Shown: one piece after another, positions 1 through 8,273 of the stretch
How positions within the stretch are numbered: position 1 is the first letter of the stretch
Layout of the letters: every line of letters starts with the position of its first letter
NCBI RefSeq assembly: GCF_009834915.1
Contig: NZ_WVHS01000002.1
Location: forward strand, 62,001 to 126,000
Source: Hufsiella ginkgonis
GTDB lineage: Bacteria; Bacteroidota; Bacteroidia; Sphingobacteriales; Sphingobacteriaceae
DNA length: 64,000 nt
Direction: 5' to 3'
Position numbers and translations under genes: made by a program
Notes under the pieces: generated by a model
Seen by the model: only the letters and a program-made list of their open reading frames with translations
Databases searched by the model: none
What the model was told of the DNA's origin: nothing

Positions 1-2
1 AA

Positions 3-470
3 GCCGCTATCCGCGAAGGGTTACCGTTGCGTAAAGCCAAACGCCCGCATTACCTGGATTGGGCGGTACGGGCGTTCAGGATCACTGCGGGCGGGGTCAG
101 GGACGAGACACAGATCCACACGCACATGTGCTACAGTGAATTTAATGATATCATCGAACACATCGCAGCCATGGACGCGGATGTGATCACGATCGAGACC
201 TCGCGCTCGCAGATGGAGCTATTACAGGCGTTCGCTCATTTCGAGTACCCGAACGAGATCGGGCCGGGCGTGTACGACATCCACTCGCCGCGTGTGCCCG
301 GCACCGGCGAAATGGTATCGCTCCTGGCCAGGGCGGCCGGCCTGCTGCCTGCACGCAACTTATGGGTGAACCCTGACTGTGGCCTCAAAACGCGTAAATG
401 GCCGGAAACCAAAGCTGCGATAGTAAATATGGTGGCGGCGGCGAAACAAATAAGAGAACTGATCGGGTAG
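3..470 (+). CDS. metE: Cobalamin-independent methionine synthase, C-terminal part (5' end outside window)
   Basis: Transfers the methyl group of 5-methyltetrahydropteroyl-tri-glutamate to homocysteine to make methionine, in the cytosol. Only the last ~155 codons are here; the frame is open to the left edge, so the start lies upstream. The catalytic-zinc ligands of the MetE C-terminal barrel are visible: His and Cys in IHTHMCYS, Glu in ITIETSRS and Cys in NPDCGLKTR. The [15 protein letters not shown] stretch is also typical. A MetF-like gene follows 119 bp downstream on the same strand, consistent with methyl supply. Identification is firm from the motifs. Confidence 0.97.
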   Translation, partial: AAIREGLPLRKAKRPHYLDWAVRAFRITAGGVRDETQIHTHMCYSEFNDIIEHIAAMDADVITIETSRSQMELLQAFAHFEYPNEIGPGVYDIHSPRVPGTGEMVSLLARAAGLLPARNLWVNPDCGLKTRKWPETKAAIVNMVAAAKQIRELIG

Positions 471-519
471 CAGGAAATCCATGATATAAATAATATCTTA
501 GGAACCTCGAAGAACGGCC

Positions 520-542
520 GGCGGCCCCGATGTCGGGGCGCC
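520..542. terminator. G+C-rich hairpin after metE
   Basis: A stem of about nine pairs (GGC + GCCCCG against CGGGGC + GCC) has one bulged G and a tiny loop. It lies 50 bp after the metE stop. No T-run follows, so it is either a weak terminator or an RNA-stabilising hairpin between metE and the next gene. Confidence 0.35.
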
Positions 543-589
543 GATAAACTATTGACGAATAGCTGTTTATAAGTAGTTCAAGTATTAAC

Positions 590-1522
590 ATGTTTTTAGA
601 AAAGATAAAATCCGGGGAATCAGGCGTGTTGCTTTACGGCATTACCCCGCCAAAAGAGGAAACTGCTCCAGAGCGCGTTGCAGAGATCGCAAGGAAAACA
701 ATTGAGCGCCTGGCCGCCTTAGACATTGATGCCCTGGTAGTATATGATGTGCAGGACGAGTCTGCCCGGACGCAAGAGGAACGGCCTTTCCCGTTTTTAA
801 AAGCGCACGACCCGTTCGATTTTGCTTCCCGATATCTCGGTACTTTAAATGTTCCCAAGATCATTTACCGTCCTGCAGGCAAATTCTCGCCGGAAGAGCT
901 CACCGCATGGCTGGAAGGGCTGCATCAGCATAATTTCTACCCTGTTTTTGTAGGCATACCGGCACCCGATTTCCCGGTAAAAACCAGCCTGGCAGAGGCT
1001 TACAAGATCTGGAGCAGCCACCGGGATACCTCCGTGATCGGGGCGGTAACCATCCCGGAACGGCATGCTGTGCTCAAAGACGAAGATGTACGGATGCTCG
1101 ACAAAATGAGCTGTGGCGTATCCTACTTTATTTCACAATGCGTGTTTAATGTCGGGTATGCAAAGGAGGTGATCGAGGCTTTGGCCAACAGCTGCCAGGC
1201 GCACGACAAAAAATTCCCGACAGTGATTTTTACCCTGACCGCCTGCGGATCGGCGAAGACGCTGCATTTTATGGAGTGGCTGGGCATCCATGTACCCGAT
1301 GAGCTGAAAGAAGACCTGAAAACATCCGATAATATTCTTCAGAAGTCAGTCAATGTTTGTCTCGGAATTGCATCGGAACTTACGGCCTTCTGTACGGAGC
1401 GTTCCATCCCCTTTGGCTTCAACATAGAAAGTGTTGCTATCCGCAAAGAAGAGATCGAAGCTTCCGTTCACATGGCCAATGAGATCGGCCAGATGCTGAA
1501 GACCCGGGGCGTGAGAAAATAG
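590..1522 (+). CDS. Methylenetetrahydrofolate reductase-like TIM-barrel protein
   Basis: A 310-residue soluble protein, close to the length of bacterial MetF (about 290-300). MetF reduces 5,10-methylene-THF to 5-methyl-THF. The N-terminus (YGITPPKEET) matches the position of the MetF FPPK motif. The segment SYFISQCVFN resembles the MetF strand DFFITQ. The middle and the usual folate/FAD motifs are divergent, so the reaction is uncertain. It lies just downstream of metE, whose methyl donor MetF makes. It could instead be a related folate or one-carbon enzyme. The ATG at 590 is the first in frame. Confidence 0.6.
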   Translation: MFLEKIKSGESGVLLYGITPPKEETAPERVAEIARKTIERLAALDIDALVVYDVQDESARTQEERPFPFLKAHDPFDFASRYLGTLNVPKIIYRPAGKFSPEELTAWLEGLHQHNFYPVFVGIPAPDFPVKTSLAEAYKIWSSHRDTSVIGAVTIPERHAVLKDEDVRMLDKMSCGVSYFISQCVFNVGYAKEVIEALANSCQAHDKKFPTVIFTLTACGSAKTLHFMEWLGIHVPDELKEDLKTSDNILQKSVNVCLGIASELTAFCTERSIPFGFNIESVAIRKEEIEASVHMANEIGQMLKTRGVRK

Positions 1523-1613
1523 CGGCGGCAGATGCCCTTAAGCCGATTTTTACGCCCGCCGTATGGAAATTACGCCGGTTAGTTATCCTTATTATGCGGT
1601 ATAAAAGCATAAT

Positions 1614-3989
1614 ATGAATAAACTCGACTTAAAAATAGCAATTCGCACTTTTCTGAACGGTAAATGGTATAACTTTTTAAACCTATCAGGGCTTGCCCTG
1701 GGCTTTGCGGCATTTATGTTTGTAGCGCTGTATGTCGACCACGAGACCGGCTACGATGAATGGAACCGAAACGTCGACCGTATTTTCCTGGTAGAAAGGG
1801 AAACGCCAAACGGGCCTTCGCCATATACTCCCGGTAAGCTTGCGGCGGCCGTCAAAAGTCAGTGCCCGGAAGTAGAAGAGACCGGGCGGATGAATACCGC
1901 ATTATTCCAGCTTCCCTTTTACACTTCAGCAGGAAGGTTCCTGGTAACGAAATGGGTGGGGGCCGATTATTCGATCGCCGGCATGCTGGGTATCAAACCC
2001 GAAGGGTTTAAATTAACGCCGGGCACCGCGCCTGCCATTTTACTGTCGCGGAAAACCGCCGGCGTACTTTTTCCCGGGGAACGCGATATCCGGGATAAGA
2101 CGGTGAACATGCTCAGCCGGTCAGGTATGCCCATGACCGTCGCAGGCGTGGCAGCCGCGGCACCGGGCAATACCAATTTTAGCTTCGACTGTATCGGCTT
2201 CAGCGATGACATCACGGAGGGAAAAGACCAGGGCTATGCCAACCAGATCTACCAAACCTTTTTATTGGTAAAGCCCGGCGCTGACATTGCGTTACTTTCC
2301 AAAAAGATCGACCAGGTATATAAGGAGGCAGCGTTAGCCGACGGCAGCCGGGTTGACCGCGAATCGTTAAGCTCTGCTGCGCCGGCCATTTATTTAGATC
2401 CGTTGGCCAACCTGCACCTGAAACCGCATTACGGTTCGCCGGCAAACAACCAGGTCGTAAAAGGGCTTACCATACTTGCGGTCATTGTCCTGGTGGTTAC
2501 CGGTATCAACTTTACGAACCTTTACGTTGCGCAAGCTAACAGGCGTTCCAAAGAGGTTGGAATAAAGAAAGTGAACGGCATCCTCAAGCGGCAAGTCATC
2601 ACCCAATTCCTGCTGGAGATCTTTTTCCAGTGCCTGCTCGCGCTGGCGTTTGCTTTCGTGATCGTGGTCGTCGGGCTGCCGTATTTTAACCGTTTGCTGG
2701 GAGCCGACCTCCTGGTTGCGGGGATAAACCTCAAGATCATATTACAGCTGGTAGTCAGCCTGGTGACGCTAACCTTATTGGCAGGTGTTTATCCCGCCAT
2801 CGTGATGGCGGGTTTCCGGCCCGTCACCGTATTAAGGGGAGAGCCGCTGGCCAACGGCGGAAAGTTTTCGTGGATCAGCGGCTCCATCACCACCCTCCAG
2901 TTCGCCTTTGCGGCCGGATTTGTGATTGTGCTCGTAGTGATCAACCGGCAGGTGGACTATATGCGGTCTGGAGACCCGGGGTTTAGCGCCAAACAGGTGA
3001 TTTACATTGATAACCTCGGGATCTATAACGATCCGTTGAAGTTCGAACCTGTCCGCCGGCGTATACAAGCCATTCCAGGTGTAAAGCAGGTGACGGTGAC
3101 CTCTCATATCCCGGGAGGTATTATTCCGGGATCATCTGAATATACCACGAGGAATAAAGCGTATCCTATGCATACCATCGCGGTTGATCATGGTTATTTC
3201 GAGATGCTGAACATCGCGCTGAAAGAAGGCCGTTCTTTTTCTTCGCCCGGCGCGTCGGATACCGCAAATGCGGTAATTAATGAGACGGCGGCCAGGCAAA
3301 TGGGCTTAAAGAATGCCATCGGGTCGCAGATAACCGGTTGCGGAGGTACTTACCAGGTGATCGGGGTAACGAAAGACGTGAAAGCGAATGGATTTGAAAC
3401 GCAGATTCAGCCTACGATCTACTTAATGGGAGGCGCCTGCGGTTTGTTGAAAACGCAGATCATGGTCAGTGCCGACGCAAAGGCCATACCCGGCATGCTG
3501 CAAACGCTGAACGCGCAATGGGGCAGCATCAATAAGCTGGATGGGGACAGTTTCAGTTATCATTTCCTCGACGAATTGTACGGGCGTCTCTTTATCAAGC
3601 AGGCGCAATTACGGTCGGTATTGCTCTGTTTTTCGCTATTGGCGATCTTTATTTCCTCGCTGGGCTTTTTTGCTTCGGCGGCAAACACGATCCGCCTTCG
3701 TATGAAAGAAATTGTGATCCGGAAAGTACTGGGGGCCAGCAGCAAGCAGTTAACCGTTACCTTAAGCAAGCCGTTCTTTTATTGCGTAATTATTGCCAAT
3801 GCCATCGCCTGGCCGTTCTCTTTTGTGGTTGCCACTAAGTGGCTGGAGACATTTGCTTACCGGGCGACCCTTTCATTTGCACCTTTTGTGTTTGCACTGG
3901 CAATCTCGCTGCTTATGGTGGCTGTTACGGTGTGTTTGCAGATCGCCAGGGCGGTGAGGTTTAAGGCGGCGGTTAAGTTGAAGGTGTAG
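1614..3989 (+). CDS. FtsX/MacB-type ABC transporter permease (full-length, two-half)
   Basis: A 791-residue inner-membrane permease of the MacB_PCD/FtsX type common in Bacteroidota. It has TM1 around residues 21-41, a large periplasmic core domain, a first FtsX block near 285-410 (ending PAIVMAGFRPVTVLRG), a second periplasmic domain and a second FtsX block near 680-785 (MKEIVIRKVLGAS). The two FtsX halves are fused in one protein. No ATPase or adaptor gene lies next to it, so it must use an ATPase encoded elsewhere. Substrate cannot be told from sequence; relatives move peptides, lipoproteins or drugs. Confidence 0.9.
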   Translation: MNKLDLKIAIRTFLNGKWYNFLNLSGLALGFAAFMFVALYVDHETGYDEWNRNVDRIFLVERETPNGPSPYTPGKLAAAVKSQCPEVEETGRMNTALFQLPFYTSAGRFLVTKWVGADYSIAGMLGIKPEGFKLTPGTAPAILLSRKTAGVLFPGERDIRDKTVNMLSRSGMPMTVAGVAAAAPGNTNFSFDCIGFSDDITEGKDQGYANQIYQTFLLVKPGADIALLSKKIDQVYKEAALADGSRVDRESLSSAAPAIYLDPLANLHLKPHYGSPANNQVVKGLTILAVIVLVVTGINFTNLYVAQANRRSKEVGIKKVNGILKRQVITQFLLEIFFQCLLALAFAFVIVVVGLPYFNRLLGADLLVAGINLKIILQLVVSLVTLTLLAGVYPAIVMAGFRPVTVLRGEPLANGGKFSWISGSITTLQFAFAAGFVIVLVVINRQVDYMRSGDPGFSAKQVIYIDNLGIYNDPLKFEPVRRRIQAIPGVKQVTVTSHIPGGIIPGSSEYTTRNKAYPMHTIAVDHGYFEMLNIALKEGRSFSSPGASDTANAVINETAARQMGLKNAIGSQITGCGGTYQVIGVTKDVKANGFETQIQPTIYLMGGACGLLKTQIMVSADAKAIPGMLQTLNAQWGSINKLDGDSFSYHFLDELYGRLFIKQAQLRSVLLCFSLLAIFISSLGFFASAANTIRLRMKEIVIRKVLGASSKQLTVTLSKPFFYCVIIANAIAWPFSFVVATKWLETFAYRATLSFAPFVFALAISLLMVAVTVCLQIARAVRFKAAVKLKV

Positions 3990-4070
3990 TGGGTAGCTGC
4001 AGGTACTGTGGTAAATACCCGTTTTGCAGCCACCAAAAACCCAGGGGGGACGGTAATTGTGTTATGAGAA

Positions 4071-4820
4071 ATGAATGACCTCCTCCTTGTTCTGCTCCGG
4101 GCCGCTCCCGAAGGCAAAGACCTCGCAACCATTATTACCCCTATCATGAGCGCCCTGGCGCTGATCCTGTCGTGCGCCGCCTTTATATTTTCGGTGTTTA
4201 TCCAGCTCAGGGAACGGAAACGGAATATTCGCCAGACATTGAGCACCACGCTCAGCGAGATTGCCGGTATTAATGTAAAAGTGTTTACGCTCCGGCGGGA
4301 GGAAGAAGAAAAAACGCCTGAACTCGTGGAGGTCATCAACAACTATAATGCGCAGCGAGGTACGCTGGTATCGGCGGCCGATTTCCTGATGGAGCAAAAC
4401 AGCAGGCTCGCCAGCGACGTAGACCTTGCGCTGATGGCAAGGACTTACGACCAGCTCGGTGATACCGGCAAGGCCAACCAATACTGGTGCGAAGCGGTGA
4501 AACGCGCGTCTACGCCCGCCCAAAACCATAAGCAGCAACGCGATTACGCGGCCTTTCTCTTTAAAAAGAACCAGGCGGAAGAAGCCAGGCGAATGTTTGA
4601 ACAATCACTGGCGGCGAACTTCGAGGGGCGCGACGATGAGCTGGCTTACCTGGCGCAGACCTTCGTGTTATGGGCGGGGCTGGAGAAAGACTTCGACAAC
4701 CACGCGGACTTTGAAAGGCTGATGCAGGAAGCGGGTGCAAAATGCCAGCTGATCAAAAACCTAAAGAAGCGAAAAGAGCTGCAGGAGGTGATCGATCGGG
4801 CCAATGGTAAAGGGAAGTAA
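4071..4820 (+). CDS. Membrane-anchored TPR-like protein of unknown function
   Basis: A 249-residue protein. Residues ~20-45 form a hydrophobic membrane segment, followed by a basic stretch (ERKRNIR). The rest is helical with two or three TPR-like repeats (LALMARTYDQLGDTGKANQYW; RDYAAFLFKKNQAEEARRMF). The helical part probably faces the cytosol and binds a protein partner. Large antisense frames overlap it, but this frame has the coherent repeat pattern and the membrane anchor. No function can be assigned. Confidence 0.75.
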   Translation: MNDLLLVLLRAAPEGKDLATIITPIMSALALILSCAAFIFSVFIQLRERKRNIRQTLSTTLSEIAGINVKVFTLRREEEEKTPELVEVINNYNAQRGTLVSAADFLMEQNSRLASDVDLALMARTYDQLGDTGKANQYWCEAVKRASTPAQNHKQQRDYAAFLFKKNQAEEARRMFEQSLAANFEGRDDELAYLAQTFVLWAGLEKDFDNHADFERLMQEAGAKCQLIKNLKKRKELQEVIDRANGKGK

Positions 4821-4914
4821 TAACATACAGTCATCCCCGGTAGCAACAAAACGGCGAAAATACTGTTTAGGAATCAAAGTCCGCCGTCGTTACTTAAAGC
4901 CCCGGGCTCATTTC

Positions 4915-5421
4915 ATGAAAAATAGTTTCCTGGTACTGCTTACACTGGCAGTGTTTTCTTCCTGCAGCACCGGCTCAACCCAGAACGATTCGGTTGATAC
5001 CTCCCAAGTTTCTCAAAACTTATCCGCCGATTCGTTATCGGCCGCGCTTTATATGCCCGATACCGTGCATAGTGGCCAACCGCTGTTGCTAAAGTTCACC
5101 GTGTATAACAAAACCGACAGCTTACGGAAGTTTTGTAAGTGGCATACCCCATTTGAGCCGCTGATGAGCAAGTACCTGGAAGTAAAGAATGAAAAAGGAG
5201 AAGAAGCCGTTTACAAAGGCCCTATGGCAAAACGCATGATGCCGCCGCCGGACGAAAGCTATGTAAGCGTAAATGCGAATGACAGCCTGTCCGTTACCGT
5301 GGAGCTGCTGCGGGGTTATTCCATAACAGATCCGGGGAAATATACCATCACCTATACCGGGCAAGGCTTAAGCGGACTTTCGGTCCCCAAACGTGCATGG
5401 TTTGTTTACCTGGGACAATAA
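4915..5421 (+). CDS. Putative lipoprotein
   Basis: A 168-residue protein with an N-terminal hydrophobic signal and lipobox (LAVFSSC), so it is probably lipidated and surface- or periplasm-facing. The mature part looks like a single beta-sandwich domain (YMPDTVHSGQPLLLKFTVYN ... GKYTITYTG), as in Ig-like or DUF4625-type domains. The start is placed at 4915 because the frame extends upstream but the signal peptide begins here. No function is recognised. An inverted repeat follows downstream. Confidence 0.75.
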   Translation: MKNSFLVLLTLAVFSSCSTGSTQNDSVDTSQVSQNLSADSLSAALYMPDTVHSGQPLLLKFTVYNKTDSLRKFCKWHTPFEPLMSKYLEVKNEKGEEAVYKGPMAKRMMPPPDESYVSVNANDSLSVTVELLRGYSITDPGKYTITYTGQGLSGLSVPKRAWFVYLGQ

Positions 5422-5449
5422 GCGGATTTCGGCACTCTCTACCGCATAC

Positions 5450-5469
5450 AACAGGTGTATTTACCTGTT
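5450..5469. terminator. Inverted repeat after the lipoprotein gene
   Basis: Perfect 7-bp arms AACAGGT/ACCTGTT around a 6-base loop, 28 bp after the stop and followed by TTATTT. It is a weak intrinsic terminator, or an operator ahead of the stressosome operon. Confidence 0.4.
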
Positions 5470-5509
5470 TATTTCGCTATTCCCCACGCTTCCATGCAGC
5501 GAGTAATAA

Positions 5510-5523
5510 ATATTTCGAAATAT
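5510..5523. promoter_or_regulatory. 14-bp perfect palindrome upstream of rsbR
   Basis: ATATTTCGAAATAT is fully palindromic and lies 72 bp upstream of the rsbR ATG in A+T-rich DNA. Its size and place suit a dimeric repressor or activator operator for the stressosome operon. No protein is known to bind it. Confidence 0.4.
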
Positions 5524-5595
5524 AATATCCATTACCTACCTTTCCTTCCTGATTATCTATTAAGACTATAGTTAGTTAACCTACACATTTTCCAC

Positions 5596-6459
5596 ATGTT
5601 ACCTAATACTTACAAATTGCTACAAAAGAAGAAAAAGGCCATCCTGGAGCTTTGGATGAAAAATCAGCTCGCAGATGAGGGACTTCGTGAAGATCTTATC
5701 AGTAATGATGAACTGCGAAGCCAGTCGGAGGAGCTGGTCTCAGCTTTAATTGGCAACCTCAGCTCAGATAGCATTGATGACTTTAACTCCGATCAATGGA
5801 GCCCGGTGATCGAGATCCTGGGAGGTATTGCCATCACGCGTGCGCGGCAGGGCTTCACCCCCCGCGAAACGGGTAATTTCGTGTTTTCGTTAAAAGAAGC
5901 GCTGATCGAAGTGCTCCAGCAGGAATTGCAGGGCGACCTGCAATCGTTGTTCGCAGAATCACTTAAGGTAAACCGTATAATAGATAACCTGACCGTGGTT
6001 ACCTTCGAGACCTTTATTAAAGGCAGGGAAGAAGTGATCTTACGGCAGACGGACGAGATCACCGAGATCTCTACACCGGTGATCCGCGTGTGGGACGGTA
6101 TCCTGGCACTTCCCATTATCGGTACGCTCGACAGCGCGCGTACCCAGGTGGTAATGGAGAACCTGCTCCAGGAGATTGTGGAAACCGGTTCAAGCATTGC
6201 CATCCTGGATATTTCGGGTGTGCCCGCCGTAGATTCGCTGGTGGCACAGCACCTGATAAAAACGGTAAGCGCCACCCGGCTGATGGGTGCAGAATGTATC
6301 ATCAGCGGCATCCGCCCGGAGATCGCACAAACCGTGGTGCACCTGGGGATCGACCTGTCGAACATCATTACCAAGTCAAGCCTGGCGAGCGCATTGGCCT
6401 ATGCGTTTAAGGCAATGAGGCTGGAAGTGAGAAAGATTAATGCTGTACAGAAATTTTAA
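5596..6459 (+). CDS. rsbR: RsbR-type stressosome sensor (N-terminal RsbRD-like domain plus STAS domain)
   Basis: A 287-residue stressosome co-antagonist. Residues 1-~150 form a helical N-terminal domain of the RsbRD type, the signal-sensing turret. Residues ~160-280 form a STAS domain (VIRVWDGILALPIIGTLDS; ILDISGVPAVDS; SGIRPEIAQTVVHLGID). In B. subtilis such proteins assemble with RsbS into a large shell that traps RsbT and releases it on stress. Ser207 in the DISGV loop sits where STAS antagonists carry a phosphorylatable Ser/Thr. It is the first gene of a tight five-gene operon. The family assignment is strong; the signal sensed is unknown. Confidence 0.92.
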   Translation: MLPNTYKLLQKKKKAILELWMKNQLADEGLREDLISNDELRSQSEELVSALIGNLSSDSIDDFNSDQWSPVIEILGGIAITRARQGFTPRETGNFVFSLKEALIEVLQQELQGDLQSLFAESLKVNRIIDNLTVVTFETFIKGREEVILRQTDEITEISTPVIRVWDGILALPIIGTLDSARTQVVMENLLQEIVETGSSIAILDISGVPAVDSLVAQHLIKTVSATRLMGAECIISGIRPEIAQTVVHLGIDLSNIITKSSLASALAYAFKAMRLEVRKINAVQKF

Positions 6460-6467
6460 TACAAGAA

Positions 6468-6875
6468 ATGGATAGAATTCCTATTCTGCGGATGGGGAAC
6501 TTTCTGCTGGTTACTATACAGGTCGACCTATATGACAGGTTGGCACTTACGCTTGAAGCAGACCTTGTCCAGATGGTGAAAAAGACCAGCGCGAAAGGCG
6601 TCCTGATCGATATTTCCGCGGTTACCATCGTCGATTCCTTTATGGGACGTATTATCGGCAATATTGCCAGCATGTCAAAAATCCTCGATTCGGAAACGGT
6701 GGTCGTGGGTATGCAGCCGGCAGTGGCCATCACGTTAATTGAGCTTGGTCTTCCGCTGAAAGGCGTTCATACAGCGCTCGACGTAGAAAGAGGTATGAAT
6801 TTACTAAAGTCTATGATCGATGATTTCGATGATGAGGATATAGAAGAAGATCCGGATGGTTCTCTCGCTGAGTAA
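6468..6875 (+). CDS. rsbS: RsbS-type single STAS domain stressosome scaffold
   Basis: A 135-residue protein that is one STAS domain, the stressosome core partner of RsbR. The conserved block LIDISAVTIVDSFMGR carries Ser50 at the site phosphorylated by RsbT in B. subtilis RsbS, and GMQPAVAITLIELGL is typical of RsbS. It begins 8 bp after rsbR ends. An acidic tail (DDFDDEDIEEDPDGSLAE) extends beyond the usual length. Its last 20 bases overlap the start of rsbT, which suggests translational coupling. Confidence 0.93.
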   Translation: MDRIPILRMGNFLLVTIQVDLYDRLALTLEADLVQMVKKTSAKGVLIDISAVTIVDSFMGRIIGNIASMSKILDSETVVVGMQPAVAITLIELGLPLKGVHTALDVERGMNLLKSMIDDFDDEDIEEDPDGSLAE

Positions 6876-7269
6876 AGACACCATACAGGTAGTAAGAGAA
6901 CAGGATGTGGTTCTTTTACGGAACCGCATTAAAGAGGTGGCTGTAAAGATAAAAATGGGCCTGGTAAACCAAACCAGGCTAATCACGGCAGCCAGCGAGC
7001 TCTTAAGAAATATGCTGCGTTACGGGAATGGCGGTCATTGCGTGGTAGAGATCGTATCGAGCGGTCGGAACAACGGCGTGCGACTTACGTTTACCGACAA
7101 AGGGCCAGGTATCCCTGATATCGCCCTGGCAATGAAAGACGGCTATTCTACGGGGAAAAGCCTCGGGCTTGGGTTACCCGGAACCAAGCGCCTCGTTAAC
7201 GAGTTCGACATTAAAAGTAAAGTAGGAGAGGGCACGACCGTGACCATCATAAAATGGGCCAATGGTTGA
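6856..7269 (+). CDS. rsbT: RsbT-type serine/threonine kinase (switch kinase)
   Basis: A 137-residue GHKL ATPase-fold kinase. It phosphorylates STAS Ser/Thr of RsbR and RsbS and is then freed to activate an output partner. The N box (ELLRNMLRYGNGG), G1 box (DKGPGIPD) and G2 box (GLGLPGTKRL) are all present. It overlaps rsbS by 20 bp and the next gene by 8 bp. In Gram-positive bacteria the free kinase activates the RsbU phosphatase; here no RsbU or sigma-B is nearby, so the natural target is probably one of the next two proteins. Confidence 0.94.
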   Translation: MVLSLSKDTIQVVREQDVVLLRNRIKEVAVKIKMGLVNQTRLITAASELLRNMLRYGNGGHCVVEIVSSGRNNGVRLTFTDKGPGIPDIALAMKDGYSTGKSLGLGLPGTKRLVNEFDIKSKVGEGTTVTIIKWANG

Positions 7270-8272
7270 CGCTACACACATCAGCTTCGCCGCTACAGAC
7301 AGGAGCTACTTTTCCCTGTTAAAAAAGGAGATCCACCGGAGAGCCCAGGATGCCGGGATAAACGCGACCCGCCTGAACGAGATCGACCTGATCGTAGCAG
7401 AAATGACGTCGAACCTGTTTAAATACGGCGATAGCGGAGAGGTGCTCATGGGCGTATTTGCCAATGGCGGGTCACCCTACATCGAGATCATTAGTATCGA
7501 CCATGGCCCGGGCATGGCGAATCCGGCAAGAATGATGCAGGACGGTGTGTCTACCAGCAATACCATGGGACATGGATTAGGCAGCATCAAGCGTTTGTCG
7601 GATGTTTTTGAGCTGTACACGCTACCGGGGTGGGGAACCATCGTGCTGAGTCGCGTTTACGATGATCCGAAAGACATTAAGAGAGAGCGTAAATTGATTG
7701 TCAGGCCGATCGTGGTATCCAAACCCGGGGAAACGGTGAGCGGCGACGGACTAATGATCAAGCAGACAGATAAATACATTAAGCTGATGCTGGCTGACGG
7801 GCTGGGTCATGGTCCGGAAGCTAACAAGGCAATTAATGAGGCTGCCGCCTGTTTTAAGGTATTTCCTGATTATAGCCCGACAGAAACGCTTCGTTTTATC
7901 CACAGCAACATACGCAAAACAAGGGGAGCGGTAGCTGCCGTGATCTGTTACGATTTTGAAACGAAAACATGGGCGTCTGCGGGTATCGGGAATATCGCCG
8001 CGAGAATTGTGGGGGCCGCATCTTTTCGCAACCAGATGTCGTACAACGGTATTGTAGGTCATAACATTCCCGGATCGATGAGCGATCAGCATTATCCTGC
8101 CGACCAGTTCAACCAGGTGATCCTGTGCTCAGACGGAATTAAAACACGCTGGGACCTTACAAAATACCCGATGATATTTAAACATGATCTTACCATATTA
8201 AGCGCTGCCATTTATAAAGACCATGCGCGTAAAACGGATGACATGTCAGTTGTAGTTGCCAAAATAAAGTAA
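7262..8272 (+). CDS. RsbT/RsbW-like GHKL domain fused to an RsbX/SpoIIE-type PP2C phosphatase
   Basis: A 336-residue two-domain protein. Residues 1-~140 are a GHKL ATPase domain (EMTSNLFKYGDSG, DHGPGMANP, GHGLGSIKRLSD). Residues ~145-336 are a PP2C-like domain with the metal motif ADGLGHG near 178-184 and a C-terminal SDGIKTRWDL. RsbX proteins strip phosphates from RsbR/RsbS and reset the stressosome; SpoIIE/RsbU-type enzymes act on anti-sigma antagonists. The fusion puts a kinase-like and a phosphatase domain in one chain. It overlaps rsbT by 8 bp and is 1 bp from the following kinase gene. Confidence 0.88.
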   Translation: MVDATHISFAATDRSYFSLLKKEIHRRAQDAGINATRLNEIDLIVAEMTSNLFKYGDSGEVLMGVFANGGSPYIEIISIDHGPGMANPARMMQDGVSTSNTMGHGLGSIKRLSDVFELYTLPGWGTIVLSRVYDDPKDIKRERKLIVRPIVVSKPGETVSGDGLMIKQTDKYIKLMLADGLGHGPEANKAINEAAACFKVFPDYSPTETLRFIHSNIRKTRGAVAAVICYDFETKTWASAGIGNIAARIVGAASFRNQMSYNGIVGHNIPGSMSDQHYPADQFNQVILCSDGIKTRWDLTKYPMIFKHDLTILSAAIYKDHARKTDDMSVVVAKIK

Positions 8273-8273
8273 C

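Noticed and set aside
471-589. Riboswitch in the metE to MetF-like gap
   Set aside because: Only one hairpin fits; no SAM or cobalamin consensus is seen.
3857-4342. Antisense frame of 161 codons
   Set aside because: It overlaps two supported plus-strand genes and has no recognisable motif.
4062-4604. Antisense frame of 180 codons over the TPR membrane-protein gene
   Set aside because: No domain or signal; the plus-strand frame has TPR repeats and a membrane anchor.
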